In this document: piece by piece, positions 35,291 through 46,400 of the stretch
How the letters are laid out: each line of letters begins with the position of its first letter
Numbering within the stretch: the first letter of the stretch is position 1
Origin: Polycladidibacter stylochi
GTDB taxonomy: Bacteria; Pseudomonadota; Alphaproteobacteria; Rhizobiales; Stappiaceae
NCBI RefSeq assembly: GCF_001562055.1
Contig: NZ_LLWE01000042.1
Location: forward strand, 1 to 64,000
Direction of reading: 5' to 3'
DNA length: 64,000 nt
Made by a program: the position numbers and the translations under genes
Notes under the pieces: model-generated
Database searches by the model: none
What the model was told of the DNA's origin: nothing
The model's input: the letters and a program-made list of their open reading frames with translations, nothing else

Positions 35291-38260
35291 TTACTCCGCA
35301 GCTTGGCGGCGTTTCTTCGGCTTCGCTGCAATGGTCTTCTCTTGAGCGGCGTTGGCTGCCTGGCGACGCTCGAACAGTTCTTGCAAGAATTGACCTGTGT
35401 AGCTTTCTTTAATGTTTGTCAGGTCTTGTGGGGTGCCTGTAGCAACAATCATACCGCCGTCATCGCCCCCTTCTGGTCCAAGGTCAATAACCCAATTGGC
35501 GGTTTGAATAACTTCCAAATTATGCTCGATCACCAGTACTGTGTTGCCTTGCGCGACAAGTTCATGCAGCACTTCCAGTAGTTTAGCGACATCGTGGAAG
35601 TGAAGGCCCGTGGTGGGTTCATCGAGAATATACAAGGTTTTGCCCGTGGAGCGCTTGGATAGTTCTTTGGCGAGTTTGACGCGTTGTGCTTCGCCGCCTG
35701 AGAGCGTCGTAGCTTGTTGGCCGACCTTGATGTAGCTCAGTCCGACCCGGTTCAAGGTTTCCATCTTGTCGCGAATGGAAGGTACGGCAGAGAAGAACTG
35801 GGCGGCTTCCTCGACCGTCATATCCAGCACATCGGCAATGGATTTGCCTTTGAACTGAACCTCCAGAGTTTCGCGGTTATACCGCTTGCCCTTACAGACA
35901 TCACAGGTGACGTAAACATCTGGAAGGAAATGCATTTCGATTTTAATCAGGCCATCGCCCTGACAGGCTTCACAGCGGCCACCTTTGACGTTGAACGAGA
36001 AACGGCCGGGGGCATAACCACGCGCCTTAGCCTCTGGCAGGCCAGCAAACCATTCGCGAATAGGGGTAAATGCACCGGTGTAAGTGGCGGGGTTGGAACG
36101 CGGTGTGCGGCCAATGGGGGATTGGTCGATATCGATGACTTTATCGAGTAGTTCCAAGCCTTCAAGCTTATCGTGGGGTGCCGGGTTTTGCTTGGCACCG
36201 TTGAGCACGCGGGCAGCCTGTTTGTAGACTGTATCGATAAGGAACGTGGACTTGCCGCCCCCTGAAACACCCGTAATACATGTGAATGTTCCCAAGGGGA
36301 TATCGCAGGAAACATTTTTTAGGTTGTTGCCGCGGGCGCCTTCGATACGCAGCTTGCGCTTCATGTCGATTTGCGGCTGTTCTTGCGGCGGGTCAATGGT
36401 GAGTGCGCCGGAAATGTATTGCCCTGTCAAAGATTTAGGGTCTGACATAATGGTGGACGGGGTGCCTTGGGAAACGATTTGACCACCATGCACACCAGCT
36501 CCGGGGCCGACATCGACCACGTGATCAGCGGTTAAAATGGCGTCTTCGTCGTGCTCGACCACAATCACCGTGTTGCCTAAGTTACGCAAATGCTTGAGAG
36601 TTTCCAGCAAGCGGGCGTTGTCGCGTTGGTGCAGGCCAATGGATGGCTCGTCAAGGACATACAAAACGCCGGTTAGGCCGGAGCCGATTTGTGATGCGAG
36701 ACGAATGCGCTGGCTTTCACCGCCCGATAGGGTGCCCGAGGCGCGATTAAGGGCGAGATATTCCAGTCCGACATCGTTGAGAAAATGCAAGCGTTCGCGG
36801 ATTTCCTTCAAAATCCGGGTGGCAATTTCGCTTTGCTTCTCGGTAAAGGTGCTTTCCACATCCTTGAACCATTGCAGCGCGCTGCGAATGGAAAGGGCGG
36901 TTATTTGCCCAATGTGGCATTTATTGATCTTAACAGCCAAGGCCTCGGGTTTTAAGCGGTATCCCGAACAAGCCTCACAATCATGGTCGGATTGGAACTT
37001 CGTCAGTTCATCGCGCACCCATTGGGAATCTGTTTCTCGCCAGCGGCGCTCGATATTACCGATAATCCCTTCAAATGTTTTGGAAGTTTTGTAGGATCGG
37101 GTGCCGTCATCAAAATGGAGGGCAATTTTTTCACGTCCTGTGCCGTAAAGTAGTTTCTTTTTAAAGTCCTCGGGTAAATCACTCCAGGGGGTGTCCATGG
37201 ATTGACCATAGTGGTTACAAAGAGCCTGAAGTGTCTGCGTATAATAGGGAGAAGTTGTGCCCGTTTTGGCCCATGGTGAAATGGCCCCCTTGGCGAGAGA
37301 GAGGGTTTTGTCGGGCACGACCAAGTCGGCTTCGAAAGCCAGCTTGGTTCCCAAGCCATCACATGAAGGGCAAGCGCCGAAAGGATTGTTGAACGAGAAC
37401 AGGCGCGGCTCGATTTCAGCTATGGTAAAGCCAGAGACGGGACAGGCAAATTTTTCAGAAAAAACAAGGGTTTCAGCATTACCTTCTGCGTCTTTTCTAT
37501 CGGCAAACTCTATGGTTGCCAGGCCCGAGGCCAGCTCTAGGGCGGTCTCAAGAGAGTCGGCGAGGCGGCCGGCCATGTCGGCGCGAACTACCAGTCGGTC
37601 AACGACCACATCAATGTCATGTTTAAATTTTTTGTCGAGCGCAGGAACATCAGCAATATCATAGAGTTGACCGTCAACTTTGACACGCTGGAAGCCTTTT
37701 TTCATCAGCTCGGCGAATTCCTTCTTATATTCGCCCTTACGGCCGCGAACGATGGGTGCCAGCAGATAAAGGCGGGTACCTTCTTCCAATTCCATAATGC
37801 GATCAACCATTTGGCTGACCGTTTGGCTTTCAATCGGCAGGCCGGTCGCAGGTGAATACGGAACGCCTACCCGGGCAAACAAAAGGCGGAGATAATCATA
37901 GATTTCGGTGACAGTACCAACAGTTGAGCGTGGATTGCGGGAAGTGGTTTTTTGCTCAATGGAGATGGCGGGGGAAAGCCCTTCGATCTGGTCAACGTCG
38001 GGCTTTTGCATCATTTCCAAAAACTGGCGGGCGTAGGCACTTAGGCTTTCCACATAGCGGCGCTGACCTTCAGCGTAGATGGTATCGAATGCAAGAGAAG
38101 ATTTGCCTGAACCGGAAAGGCCGGTGATAACTATGAGGCTATCGCGCGGAAGATCTATATCAACATTTTTTAGATTATGCTCGCGTGCGCCGCGCACAGA
38201 AATGTATTTGTGTCCTGAGGGTATGGTATTGGGACTTGTTGTGGTCTGCGCTTTTGGCAT
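35291..38260 (-). CDS. uvrA: Excinuclease ABC subunit A
   Basis: The 989-residue protein has two ABC ATPase halves. Walker A motifs are [18 protein letters not shown] (near residue 45) and [18 protein letters not shown] (near residue 663). Signatures are [17 protein letters not shown] and [16 protein letters not shown], and zinc fingers are CPVSGF...CPSC, CEAC and [27 protein letters not shown]. UvrA recognises bulky DNA damage with UvrB and loads nucleotide-excision repair. The C-terminal 40 residues are Gln/Ala/Lys-rich. An SOS box lies about 113 bp upstream. Confidence 0.98.
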   Translation of the reverse strand: MPKAQTTTSPNTIPSGHKYISVRGAREHNLKNVDIDLPRDSLIVITGLSGSGKSSLAFDTIYAEGQRRYVESLSAYARQFLEMMQKPDVDQIEGLSPAISIEQKTTSRNPRSTVGTVTEIYDYLRLLFARVGVPYSPATGLPIESQTVSQMVDRIMELEEGTRLYLLAPIVRGRKGEYKKEFAELMKKGFQRVKVDGQLYDIADVPALDKKFKHDIDVVVDRLVVRADMAGRLADSLETALELASGLATIEFADRKDAEGNAETLVFSEKFACPVSGFTIAEIEPRLFSFNNPFGACPSCDGLGTKLAFEADLVVPDKTLSLAKGAISPWAKTGTTSPYYTQTLQALCNHYGQSMDTPWSDLPEDFKKKLLYGTGREKIALHFDDGTRSYKTSKTFEGIIGNIERRWRETDSQWVRDELTKFQSDHDCEACSGYRLKPEALAVKINKCHIGQITALSIRSALQWFKDVESTFTEKQSEIATRILKEIRERLHFLNDVGLEYLALNRASGTLSGGESQRIRLASQIGSGLTGVLYVLDEPSIGLHQRDNARLLETLKHLRNLGNTVIVVEHDEDAILTADHVVDVGPGAGVHGGQIVSQGTPSTIMSDPKSLTGQYISGALTIDPPQEQPQIDMKRKLRIEGARGNNLKNVSCDIPLGTFTCITGVSGGGKSTFLIDTVYKQAARVLNGAKQNPAPHDKLEGLELLDKVIDIDQSPIGRTPRSNPATYTGAFTPIREWFAGLPEAKARGYAPGRFSFNVKGGRCEACQGDGLIKIEMHFLPDVYVTCDVCKGKRYNRETLEVQFKGKSIADVLDMTVEEAAQFFSAVPSIRDKMETLNRVGLSYIKVGQQATTLSGGEAQRVKLAKELSKRSTGKTLYILDEPTTGLHFHDVAKLLEVLHELVAQGNTVLVIEHNLEVIQTANWVIDLGPEGGDDGGMIVATGTPQDLTNIKESYTGQFLQELFERRQAANAAQEKTIAAKPKKRRQAAE

Positions 38261-38372
38261 TAGATAATCCCTTAGTTAATTCGTTCGGGGCGCGGGGAGT
38301 ATATTCAACTCTCACCTAAGGCGTAATCCTATCAAAGGCCAGCCCTTGAATAAAAATATGGCATTAATGATG

Positions 38373-38387
38373 GAACATATACAGAAC
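38373..38387 (-). promoter_or_regulatory. LexA (SOS) box of uvrA
   Basis: GAAC-ATATACA-GAAC on the forward strand, that is GTTC-N7-GTTC on the coding strand. This is the alphaproteobacterial LexA operator and lies 113 bp upstream of the uvrA start. Confidence 0.85.
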
Positions 38388-38537
38388 AATCATGGCTTGG
38401 CAAGGCAGAAACGGTAAGATGTATTTTGTGCCCTGAAAACTCAGTGAAAATGGTGTAATAGGGCATATCTTTATCGAGATTCAGCCGGACACTTGGCAGT
38501 AAATCTCTTAATACTCTGGAGATTCACGGGTTTGCTC

Positions 38538-39533
38538 ATGCTACATGGTGGTGATTTAAAACAGGCGATTGAGGTGTATGGCGGGGATTTTGAGGATTGG
38601 CTGGATCTTTCTACCGGTATCAATCCGTTTTCCTATCCTATTGACGGGGTGGCGGAGGCTGCAAGCTGGCAACGGCTTCCCGCGGATGGTGCACTTGCCG
38701 AATTAATCGAGACAGCCAAATCAACCTATGAAATCAGCCCGGGAACAAGTGTGGTTGCAGCAGCTGGTACGCAAACAGTTATACAGCTTTTACCGCTGTT
38801 GTTTGCGGGGTTCGAGCGGGTTGAGATTGTGGGCCCCACGTATGGCAGTTATGCAGATGCTTGGCAGTTATTTGGAAAAAAAGCTCATCTTATCAATGAA
38901 TTAAAAATGCCCGAAACACCCAACTGCCTGCAGATACTTGTGAACCCGAACAATCCGGATGGCCGCTTGTACCGGGCCGAGGATATTCTTCACCATGTGG
39001 ATGGGTTGGCACAACGCGGTTCGGCGCTTTTGGTGGATGAGGCTTATGGCGAGTTGATGCCCAGTGCCAGTATCGGGACCTATTTGAACGGCTATAATAA
39101 CCTTTATTTGTTGAAATCATTCGGTAAATTTTTTGGTCTGGCTGGTTTGCGGCTTGGATTCTTTTGTGGTCCGGTAGACATTTGCCGCGTCTTAAAGGGG
39201 CTTCTCGGGTGTTGGGCGGTTTCTGGTCCTGCCATTGCCATCGGGCATAAGGCGCTTGCCGATTTGCGCTGGCAGCGAGAAATGCGAGAGCAACTACACG
39301 GATTATCACAATTGCAGGAAAATGTTATCAAACGGCAATCAATTGAGATTATTGGGGGAACTGAACTGTATCAGCTTATCAGGGTGCGGGAGGGGGCAAA
39401 GTTGCACGCCCATTTAGCTGAATACAAAATTTGGTCGCGGATTTTTGATTATGATGCAACTTGGCTGAGATTGGGATTATGCCGCAATTCAAATGAATTG
39501 GATCGGCTTGAACATGCTTTGAAGATGTTTTGA
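38538..39533 (+). CDS. cobC: Threonine-phosphate decarboxylase / cobalamin biosynthesis aminotransferase-fold protein CobC
   Basis: The PLP aminotransferase class I/II fold shows HGGDLKQAIEVYGGDFEDWLDLSTGINPFSYP at its start, VNPNNPDGRL, LLVDEAYGEL and the PLP-lysine region LKSFGKFFGLAGLRLGF. CobC/CobD enzymes supply the aminopropanol phosphate linker of B12. The upstream frame opens at 38493, but homology begins with MLHGGDLK at 38538, giving 331 residues. It is immediately followed by cbiB/cobD, so this is a second cob transcription unit placed after uvrA; no second cobalamin riboswitch is visible before it. Confidence 0.92.
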   Translation: MLHGGDLKQAIEVYGGDFEDWLDLSTGINPFSYPIDGVAEAASWQRLPADGALAELIETAKSTYEISPGTSVVAAAGTQTVIQLLPLLFAGFERVEIVGPTYGSYADAWQLFGKKAHLINELKMPETPNCLQILVNPNNPDGRLYRAEDILHHVDGLAQRGSALLVDEAYGELMPSASIGTYLNGYNNLYLLKSFGKFFGLAGLRLGFFCGPVDICRVLKGLLGCWAVSGPAIAIGHKALADLRWQREMREQLHGLSQLQENVIKRQSIEIIGGTELYQLIRVREGAKLHAHLAEYKIWSRIFDYDATWLRLGLCRNSNELDRLEHALKMF

Positions 39534-39535
39534 AT

Positions 39536-40516
39536 ATGGAACTATATATACCACAGGATGTGGGGATAACGGCTGTGTGCCTGATGGCCGTTGTGTTGGA
39601 TGCGCTCATGGGGGAACCGTCGTTTTTATGGTCGCGTCTACCGCACCCGGTTGTTTTGATCGGGCGGTTTATTGAATGGCTTGAAAGGTTATTGAACCAT
39701 CGGCCGCAAATGGCGGTTTTTGGTCGATTTACCGGCCTGGTGTTTTTAGGGCTACTGGTTGGCTTAGCCTACGCTCTTGCTGTGGGTATTGCTTTCATTG
39801 GTACGCAGTTGCCCTATGGTTTTTTACTGGAAGTGTTTGTGGGCGCTATATTTTTAGCGCAGCGCAGTTTGTTTGAGCATGTGGCGGCGGTGCGCGATGC
39901 GCTGCGTGGTACGAACATAGCATTGGCGCGGGCCAAGCTTGGTATGATTGTGGGGCGTGATACCAGTGTGCTGGACGAAGCAGGGATGAGCCGGGCGGCA
40001 ATCGAATCTTGCGCGGAAAATTATTCTGACGGTTTTGTGGCGCCGCTCTTTTGGTTTCTTGTACTGGGTCTGCCCGGCTTGCTGGTTTATAAGGCCATTA
40101 ACACTGCCGACAGCATGGTCGGGCATAAAACCCCGCGGTATCGTTATTTCGGCTGGGCTTCGGCCCGTCTTGATGACTTGGTGAACCTGCCAGCCTCGCG
40201 CATTACGGGCGTGCTGTTTTGTATTTGTGCCCCGGCTGCGGGCGGGGATACTTTTGCAAGTTTGCACTGTATGTGGCGCGATGCGCCTAAACACCGCTCG
40301 CCAAATGCGGGCTGGCCGGAAGCGGCCATGGCGCGGGTTTTAGGGTTGGCATTGGCCGGGCCTCGACAATACGAGGGGTATTCGGTGGATGACCCTTACA
40401 TGAATAGTGCGGGGACAACTCTGGCAAGGGGAGAAGATATCACCCGCGCCTTACACGTGGTTTTGTTATCAGGTATTGTTATCACAGCCGTTCTGACGTT
40501 GTTTATTATGGCTTAA
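39536..40516 (+). CDS. cobD: Adenosylcobinamide-phosphate synthase (CbiB / CobD)
   Basis: This is an integral membrane enzyme of 326 residues that joins adenosylcobyric acid with aminopropanol (phosphate). Family blocks include LDALMGEPSFLWSRLPHPVVLIGRFIEWLE, ARAKLGMIVGRDTSVLDEAGMSRAAIESCAENYSDGFVAPLFWF and VYKAINTADSMVGHKTPRYRYFGWASARLDDLVNLPASRITG. The ATG at 39536, two codons into the frame, is chosen; a TTG at 39530 overlaps the cobC stop. In Pseudomonas denitrificans nomenclature this enzyme is CobD; CbiB in Salmonella. Translationally coupled to cobC. Confidence 0.95.
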   Translation: MELYIPQDVGITAVCLMAVVLDALMGEPSFLWSRLPHPVVLIGRFIEWLERLLNHRPQMAVFGRFTGLVFLGLLVGLAYALAVGIAFIGTQLPYGFLLEVFVGAIFLAQRSLFEHVAAVRDALRGTNIALARAKLGMIVGRDTSVLDEAGMSRAAIESCAENYSDGFVAPLFWFLVLGLPGLLVYKAINTADSMVGHKTPRYRYFGWASARLDDLVNLPASRITGVLFCICAPAAGGDTFASLHCMWRDAPKHRSPNAGWPEAAMARVLGLALAGPRQYEGYSVDDPYMNSAGTTLARGEDITRALHVVLLSGIVITAVLTLFIMA

Positions 40517-40569
40517 ATGCACTTGGTATTTGCAGGATAACGCTGGGTAAAACGTGCTGTTTGTTGGTG

Positions 40570-42672
40570 CTATCCTGCCCGTAGCAGCTGGATTGCTTCA
40601 TCTCTGGCAAATAGATAGAGCAAATAGCGCAGGGCCTGTCCGCGTTCGCTGGCAAGGTTAGGATCTTGCGTTAAAATGAGGCGTGCATCATCACGGGCGA
40701 CTTCCATAAGTTGGCTGTGGTGTTCTAAATCGGCCAGTTTAAACCCCGGTGTCCCTGATTGTCTGGTGCCGAGGAGTTCTCCTTCACCGCGTAGCTTAAG
40801 GTCTTCTTCGGCAATGAGAAAACCGTCATTGGTTTGGCGTAGAATGTTTATACGCGCGGCACTGGTTTCGGTTAGGGGAGACTTATAGAGCAATACACAG
40901 GTGGAGGCTTGGCTGCCACGGCCCACACGGCCACGCAACTGGTGTAACTGGGCCAGGCCGAAACGCTCGGCATGTTCGATAACAATGATGGTGGCGTCCG
41001 GGACATCAACTCCCACTTCAATGACTGTGGTGGCCACCAAAACGCGGGCACTTCCGGTTTTAAAGGCATGCATGGCGGCTTCTTTTTCGTCGGCCTTTTG
41101 CTTGCCATGGACGAGAGCGACCACATCGCCCAACGCATGTTGTAAATCGGTAAAGCGTTCTTGCGCAGCGGCAAGGTCGATTTTTTCCGATTCTTCAACC
41201 AAGGGACAAACCCAGTATACCTTTTGTCCTTTTGATATAACTGACTGTATTCGCTCGACAATTTCTCCTATGCGATCAAGAGAGATACTGACGGTTTTAA
41301 TGGGTAGACGGCCTGCCGGTTTGCCGGTAAGGCGCGAGACGTCCATATCGCCGAAATACGAGAGCACCAGTGTGCGCGGGATGGGGGTGGCGGTCATGAC
41401 CAGCACGTCGACGCCGCGTCCCTTTTGCGAGAGGGCGAGGCGCTGGTGAACACCGAAGCGGTGCTGCTCGTCGACCACGACCAGAGCCAGATTTGTAAAG
41501 TTTACCGTGCTTTGAAAAAGTGCGTGGGTGCCGATGATAAGGTCGATCTCGCCATCTTCAAGTGCTTGTGTTATCTCGCGTTTTGTCTTTGCGGTATCTT
41601 TTCCTGAGAGCACGGCAAGGCGAATGCCTGCTGCGTCGCACAATGGTTTTACTGAGGCATAGTGCTGGCGGGCGAGAATATCGGTGGGGGCCATGAGAGC
41701 GGCTTGAGCGCCGTCTTCGATGACTTGCGCCATGGCCATAAGGGCAACAATAGTTTTCCCCGCACCGACATCGCCTTGCAGCAGGCGCAACATTTTATTG
41801 GGCTGGGCAATATCATCGCTAATTTCCTGCAGGGCTTGCTCTTGTGCATCTGTGAGCTGGAATGGCAGTTTCTTGCGGATTTCTTGGCGTAATCGGCCCG
41901 TGCCAGGACGGGATACGCCGTGATGTGTGCGGTGGGCATTGCGCACTAAAGCAAGGGCGAGCTGATTGGCCAAGAACTCATCATAGGCCAAGCGGGCGCG
42001 AGATTTCCCCTCTAAAGCGCCGTCCTGAGCGTTTTGCGGGCGGTGTAAAGCGTGGATAGCCCCATGAAATGACGGGAAACCCTGTTGGCTATGGAAGGTG
42101 CTGTCTTGCCACTCTGGCAGGGGGGGTAAAAGTGGCAAGGCTGCGCCCATGGCCTTTTGCAATACCTTGGGGGACAGACCTGCTGTCATGGGGTAGACAG
42201 GCTCTATCATCGGCAGGGTGGCGGCCTCTTGCAGGGTGACGATATAGTCGGGGTGCACCATTTGGGCACGCTCGTTAAACCATTCTACTTTACCGGAAAC
42301 CAGCCGTTGTTCACCCTCTGGCAAGATGCGTTGCAGGTAGTCGTTGCGGGCATGGAAAAAGACCAGCTCGATGCTGCCCGTTTGATCGTGGGCTGCCACT
42401 TTGTAAGGGGCCTTGGAGCCTCTTGGTGCGGGACGGTGGTGGTTAATAACCAGCTCCAACGTGACCGTTGCGCCATCGGGTGCGCCTTTGATACCCGGGC
42501 GCAGGCGGCGGTCAATAATACTGGTGGGGGCGTGAAAGAGCAGATCGATAATACGGGCTTGCTGGCTTTGTGGTGCACCGAGCAAGTTTGATAGTAATTG
42601 CGCCAGTTTAGGGCCGATTCCTTGTAGGGTGGATACGGGGGTAAACAGGGGATCTAAACGGGACGGGCGCAT
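40570..42672 (-). CDS. recG: ATP-dependent DNA helicase RecG
   Basis: The 700-residue protein starts with a wedge (OB) domain and QGIGPKLAQLL. Helicase motifs are LLQGDVGAGKTIVALMAMAQVI (Walker A), VVVDEQHRFGVHQR (Walker B), MTATPIPRTL (motif III) and VIEHAERFGLAQLHQLRGRVGRG (motif VI). RecG reverses stalled forks and branch-migrates Holliday junctions. The ORF opens 65 codons earlier, but that part is not homologous; the start at 42672 begins MRPSRLDPLF. It is divergent from sdhE, the usual alphaproteobacterial order. Confidence 0.97.
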   Translation of the reverse strand: MRPSRLDPLFTPVSTLQGIGPKLAQLLSNLLGAPQSQQARIIDLLFHAPTSIIDRRLRPGIKGAPDGATVTLELVINHHRPAPRGSKAPYKVAAHDQTGSIELVFFHARNDYLQRILPEGEQRLVSGKVEWFNERAQMVHPDYIVTLQEAATLPMIEPVYPMTAGLSPKVLQKAMGAALPLLPPLPEWQDSTFHSQQGFPSFHGAIHALHRPQNAQDGALEGKSRARLAYDEFLANQLALALVRNAHRTHHGVSRPGTGRLRQEIRKKLPFQLTDAQEQALQEISDDIAQPNKMLRLLQGDVGAGKTIVALMAMAQVIEDGAQAALMAPTDILARQHYASVKPLCDAAGIRLAVLSGKDTAKTKREITQALEDGEIDLIIGTHALFQSTVNFTNLALVVVDEQHRFGVHQRLALSQKGRGVDVLVMTATPIPRTLVLSYFGDMDVSRLTGKPAGRLPIKTVSISLDRIGEIVERIQSVISKGQKVYWVCPLVEESEKIDLAAAQERFTDLQHALGDVVALVHGKQKADEKEAAMHAFKTGSARVLVATTVIEVGVDVPDATIIVIEHAERFGLAQLHQLRGRVGRGSQASTCVLLYKSPLTETSAARINILRQTNDGFLIAEEDLKLRGEGELLGTRQSGTPGFKLADLEHHSQLMEVARDDARLILTQDPNLASERGQALRYLLYLFARDEAIQLLRAG

Positions 42673-42896
42673 GGCAACACTTTTTGTAATAGGACCGAAA
42701 CAAGAACATTTACCTATTCTGTGCCATGGACACGATTTTTGTGCAAGCTGGGAGGATAAGTAACTGACAGAAGAGGTGGACACAGGTATACAGCCGCCAC
42801 ATGAAACTTGTCGTGCTCCAGCTGATTTTAGGTGCTTGGCAGCGGGGATAATTGTGTGGCAATGCATTTGCCTTAATGTTATGGGGGAGAGAAATT

Positions 42897-43187
42897 ATGG
42901 ATCAAAACGAGAACATTCAGTTGGAAAATCGTCGTAAGCGTATGATTTATCGTTGTGAACACCGGGGTATGAAGGAAATGGATTTGTTGCTCGGTAGCTA
43001 TGCGCGCGCGCATATTCCGCAAATGGACGGGGGACAACTGGATGCGTTTGAAGCGTTTATGAGCTTGCAGGACCAGGATTTGTACGCCTGGTTTATTGGT
43101 AGTAAGCCGATACCGGCCGAGCATAATACACCATTGTTTCAACAGGTGTTGGCTTTCTACCGTGATCAGCTAAACGAAAAACTGTAG
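42897..43187 (+). CDS. sdhE: Succinate dehydrogenase assembly factor (SdhE / SDHAF2 family)
   Basis: The 96-residue protein has the family core RRKRMIYRCEHRGMKEMDLLLGSYA, including the conserved RGMKE segment, and the end SLQDQDLYAWFIGSKPIP. It helps attach FAD covalently to SdhA. GGGGGAGAG precedes the ATG at 42897; an upstream in-frame ATG (42852) would overlap the recG leader and adds non-family residues. It is placed between recG and mfd, as in many alphaproteobacteria. Confidence 0.95.
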   Translation: MDQNENIQLENRRKRMIYRCEHRGMKEMDLLLGSYARAHIPQMDGGQLDAFEAFMSLQDQDLYAWFIGSKPIPAEHNTPLFQQVLAFYRDQLNEKL

Positions 43188-43218
43188 AAGCACATATTTA
43201 CAATGCGTTAGCTGTGAA

Positions 43219-43270
43219 ATTGAACCGCTTTGATAGAAACGTATGACTATGTGATGCAAAACGGTTCAAT
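43219..43270. repeat. Nine-base inverted repeat between sdhE and mfd
   Basis: ATTGAACCG (43219-43227) and CGGTTCAAT (43262-43270) are perfect inverted copies with a 34-base gap. They start 32 bases past sdhE. They could form a hairpin ending the sdhE transcript, but no U run follows. Confidence 0.45.
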
Positions 43271-43446
43271 AAGTGGTGAGAGAAGGTTCATAAACAGTGC
43301 ACTATGGCGTTCGTGATGCCCCCTTTGATTCTTGCGGTTTTGGTTTACATGTTTGTGGTCCGTTGTGAGGCTAAGCGAATGCTCGCATATGGGGGCAGAC
43401 GCGGGCAATAATGAATAGAAATTTGGAAAAAATCAGGAACTAAGCT

Positions 43447-46400
43447 GTGTTTGAAAATCTGCGAAACAACCACGAGAATATTTCCATTTGCTCGGTACCC
43501 GATGGGGCTGAGGCCTTGGCACTTTCCAAACTGGTTGGTGAGCAGGACACAGGGGGAATTTGCTCGCTTTATATTGCCCGTGATGCGGCGCGGGTGGCCT
43601 CGATTAAAGAGGGGCTATCTTTCTTTGCACCTGATGTGAAGGTTATCGAGCTGCCGAGCTGGGATTGTTTGCCCTATGACCGGGTATCGCCCAACCCTTC
43701 TATCGTGGCGCGGCGGTTGGCCAGTTTACGTGCTTTGGCGCTGGGGGCAGATAAAAGCCGAAAAACGGTGGTGCTGACAACTATTAACGCGGCGCTACAA
43801 CTTATGCCCACACGCGAATGGATTAAGACGCAATCACTGTTTATGGCACCGGGTAACCGCTTTGAACTCGACACTATTATCATGTGGCTGGAGAATAACG
43901 GTTATATGCGCACAACCACGGTGCGTGAAACCGGTGAATACGCGGTGCGCGGTGGCATTGTCGATTTATTTGCCCCGGGACGCAAAGAACCTGTACGCCT
44001 TGATTTTTTTGGCGATACGCTTGAATCAATCCGCACCTTTGAGCGTGAAAGCCAGCGGACACTGGCGCAAAAGAAATCGCTTACTCTTGTGCCCATGAGC
44101 GAGGTGGTGTTGGATAAGGCGAGCATCTCGCGGTTCCGGCGTAACTATGTGAGCCAGTTCGGGGCCGCTGGGCCGGACGATGTGTTGTACCACTCGATTT
44201 CCGAGGGGCGGCGCTATGCGGGTATGGAACACTGGTTGCCACTGTTTCATGAGGGGTTGGAAACCCTGTTCGACTATGTGGGCGATGTGCCGGTGCTGCT
44301 GGACCCGAATGTGGACGATGCTGCGAGCCAGCGGCTTGATCAGGTAACCGAGCATTTCAAGGCGCGTGAAGAGGGGCTGAGCAGTAAGGCTATTGCCTCG
44401 GGTGTGCCATATAAGCCGGTGCCGCCTGTGCAGCTTTATTATTCGCTTGAGGGTTTTAAGCTTCAGCTGGCAGATCGGGGCAGTGCGCGGCTAAGCCCGT
44501 TTGCGCAAGTGCCGGGAAGTGGCATGAATGCCGTGGACCTTGACGGGCGGGTGGGGCGTAACTTTGCCGCCGAGCGCAGCGCTGGAGACACCAACATTTT
44601 TGATGCGCTTATTGCCCATATCAAAGCGCTGGGCGCTGCTGGCAAGCGCGCGGTGGTGTGCTGCTGGAGTGAGGGCTCGCGCGATCGGCTCACACAGGTT
44701 CTTGCCGATCACGGTTTAAGCCAAACGGGATTTGCCGGCAATGCGCAGGAACTGGCGCAGGTGCCCGCTGGCTTGGCTGTGCTGGTGATTTTGGGCTTGG
44801 AGCAGGGCTTTGAAATCGATGGCACCGCCTTTATTGGCGAGCAGGATATTTTGGGAGACCGCTTGGTGCGCCAGCGGCGCAAGTCTGCCAAGGGGAAAAA
44901 CGTGCTTACCGAGGCCTCGAGCCTTAGCCCCTATGACTTGGTGGTGCATGTGGAGCATGGCATTGGCCGGTTTATAGGGCTGAAGAGTATTGAGGCCATG
45001 GGCGCACCGCATGATTGCCTTGAATTGCAGTATGCGGGCTCGGACAAGCTGTACTTACCTGTCGAAAATATCGAGCTGTTAACCCGCTACGGTTCGGCTG
45101 ACCAAGAAGCGCAGCTGGATAAGCTGGGCGGCGGCGCTTGGCAGGCGCGCAAGGCCAAGATGAAAAAGCGCATCTTGGAAATTGCCGATGGCTTGATAAA
45201 AACCGCTGCCGAACGGGCGCTGCGTACCGCCCCTGCGGTGAGTGTGCCGGACGGGGTTTATGACGAATTTGCTGCCCGTTTTGTTTATGACGAGACCGAA
45301 GACCAAATGACCGCCATCGATGCGGTGTTTGAGGATTTATCCTCCGGTCGCCCCATGGACCGCTTGGTGTGCGGTGATGTGGGCTTTGGTAAAACCGAGG
45401 TGGCGTTGCGGGCGGCGTTTTTGGCGGCGATGAGCGGGCGGCAAGTGGCTGTGGTGGTGCCGACAACCTTACTTTCTCGCCAGCACTACCGCACCTTTGC
45501 CGAGCGCTTTGCCGGTTTGCCTGTGAATGTGCGCCAAGCATCGCGCCTGGTGAGTTCCAAGGAGCTTGCGCAAACCAAGAAGGGGCTGAAAGACGGCAGC
45601 GTTGATATTGTGGTGGGCACCCATGCCTTGCTCGGTAAGGCCATTGGTTTTCGGGATTTGGGCCTGTTGATTATTGACGAGGAACAGCATTTTGGTGTGA
45701 AGCACAAGGAACGGCTGAAAGAGCTGAAAACGGATGTGCATGTGCTGACCCTTTCGGCAACGCCGATACCGCGCACCTTGCAGCTGGCGCTGACCGGTGT
45801 GCGCGAGCTTTCGCTCATTACCACCGCACCGGTGGACCGGCTGGCGGTGCGCACCTTTGTTTCGCCATTTGATTCCATGGTGGTGCGTGAAACCTTATTA
45901 CGCGAGCATTATCGCGGTGGGCAGAGTTTTTATGTGTGCCCGCGGGTTTCCGACTTGGCTGAAGTAAAACGCTATTTGGAAGAAAATGTGCCGGAAGTGA
46001 AGGTGGTGGCGGCGCACGGGCAAATGCCGGCGGGCGAGCTGGACGATATTATGAACGCCTTTTACGAGGGCAAGTTTGATGTACTGCTGGCCACAACCAT
46101 TGTGGAATCGGGCCTTGATATTCCCAATGCCAATACATTGATTGTGCATCGGGCGGATATGTTTGGCCTTGCGCAGCTTTACCAGATCCGGGGACGGGTG
46201 GGACGCTCTAAAACCCGCGCCTATGCTTTATTTACCACCCCGGCGAAAAAGGTGCTGACGGCACCGGCGGAGCGGCGGTTAAAGGTGCTGCAATCCCTAG
46301 AGAATTTGGGGGCCGGTTTCCAGCTGGCCAGCCACGACCTTGATATTCGCGGCGCGGGTAATTTGCTGGGCGATGAGCAATCGGGCCATATTAAAGAAGT

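Noticed and set aside
36537-37094. 185-residue forward ORF inside uvrA
   Set aside because: Shadow frame rich in Ser and Arg; uvrA is intact on the other strand.
44972-45541. 189-residue reverse ORF inside mfd
   Set aside because: Shadow frame rich in Pro, Arg and Ser; mfd is intact.
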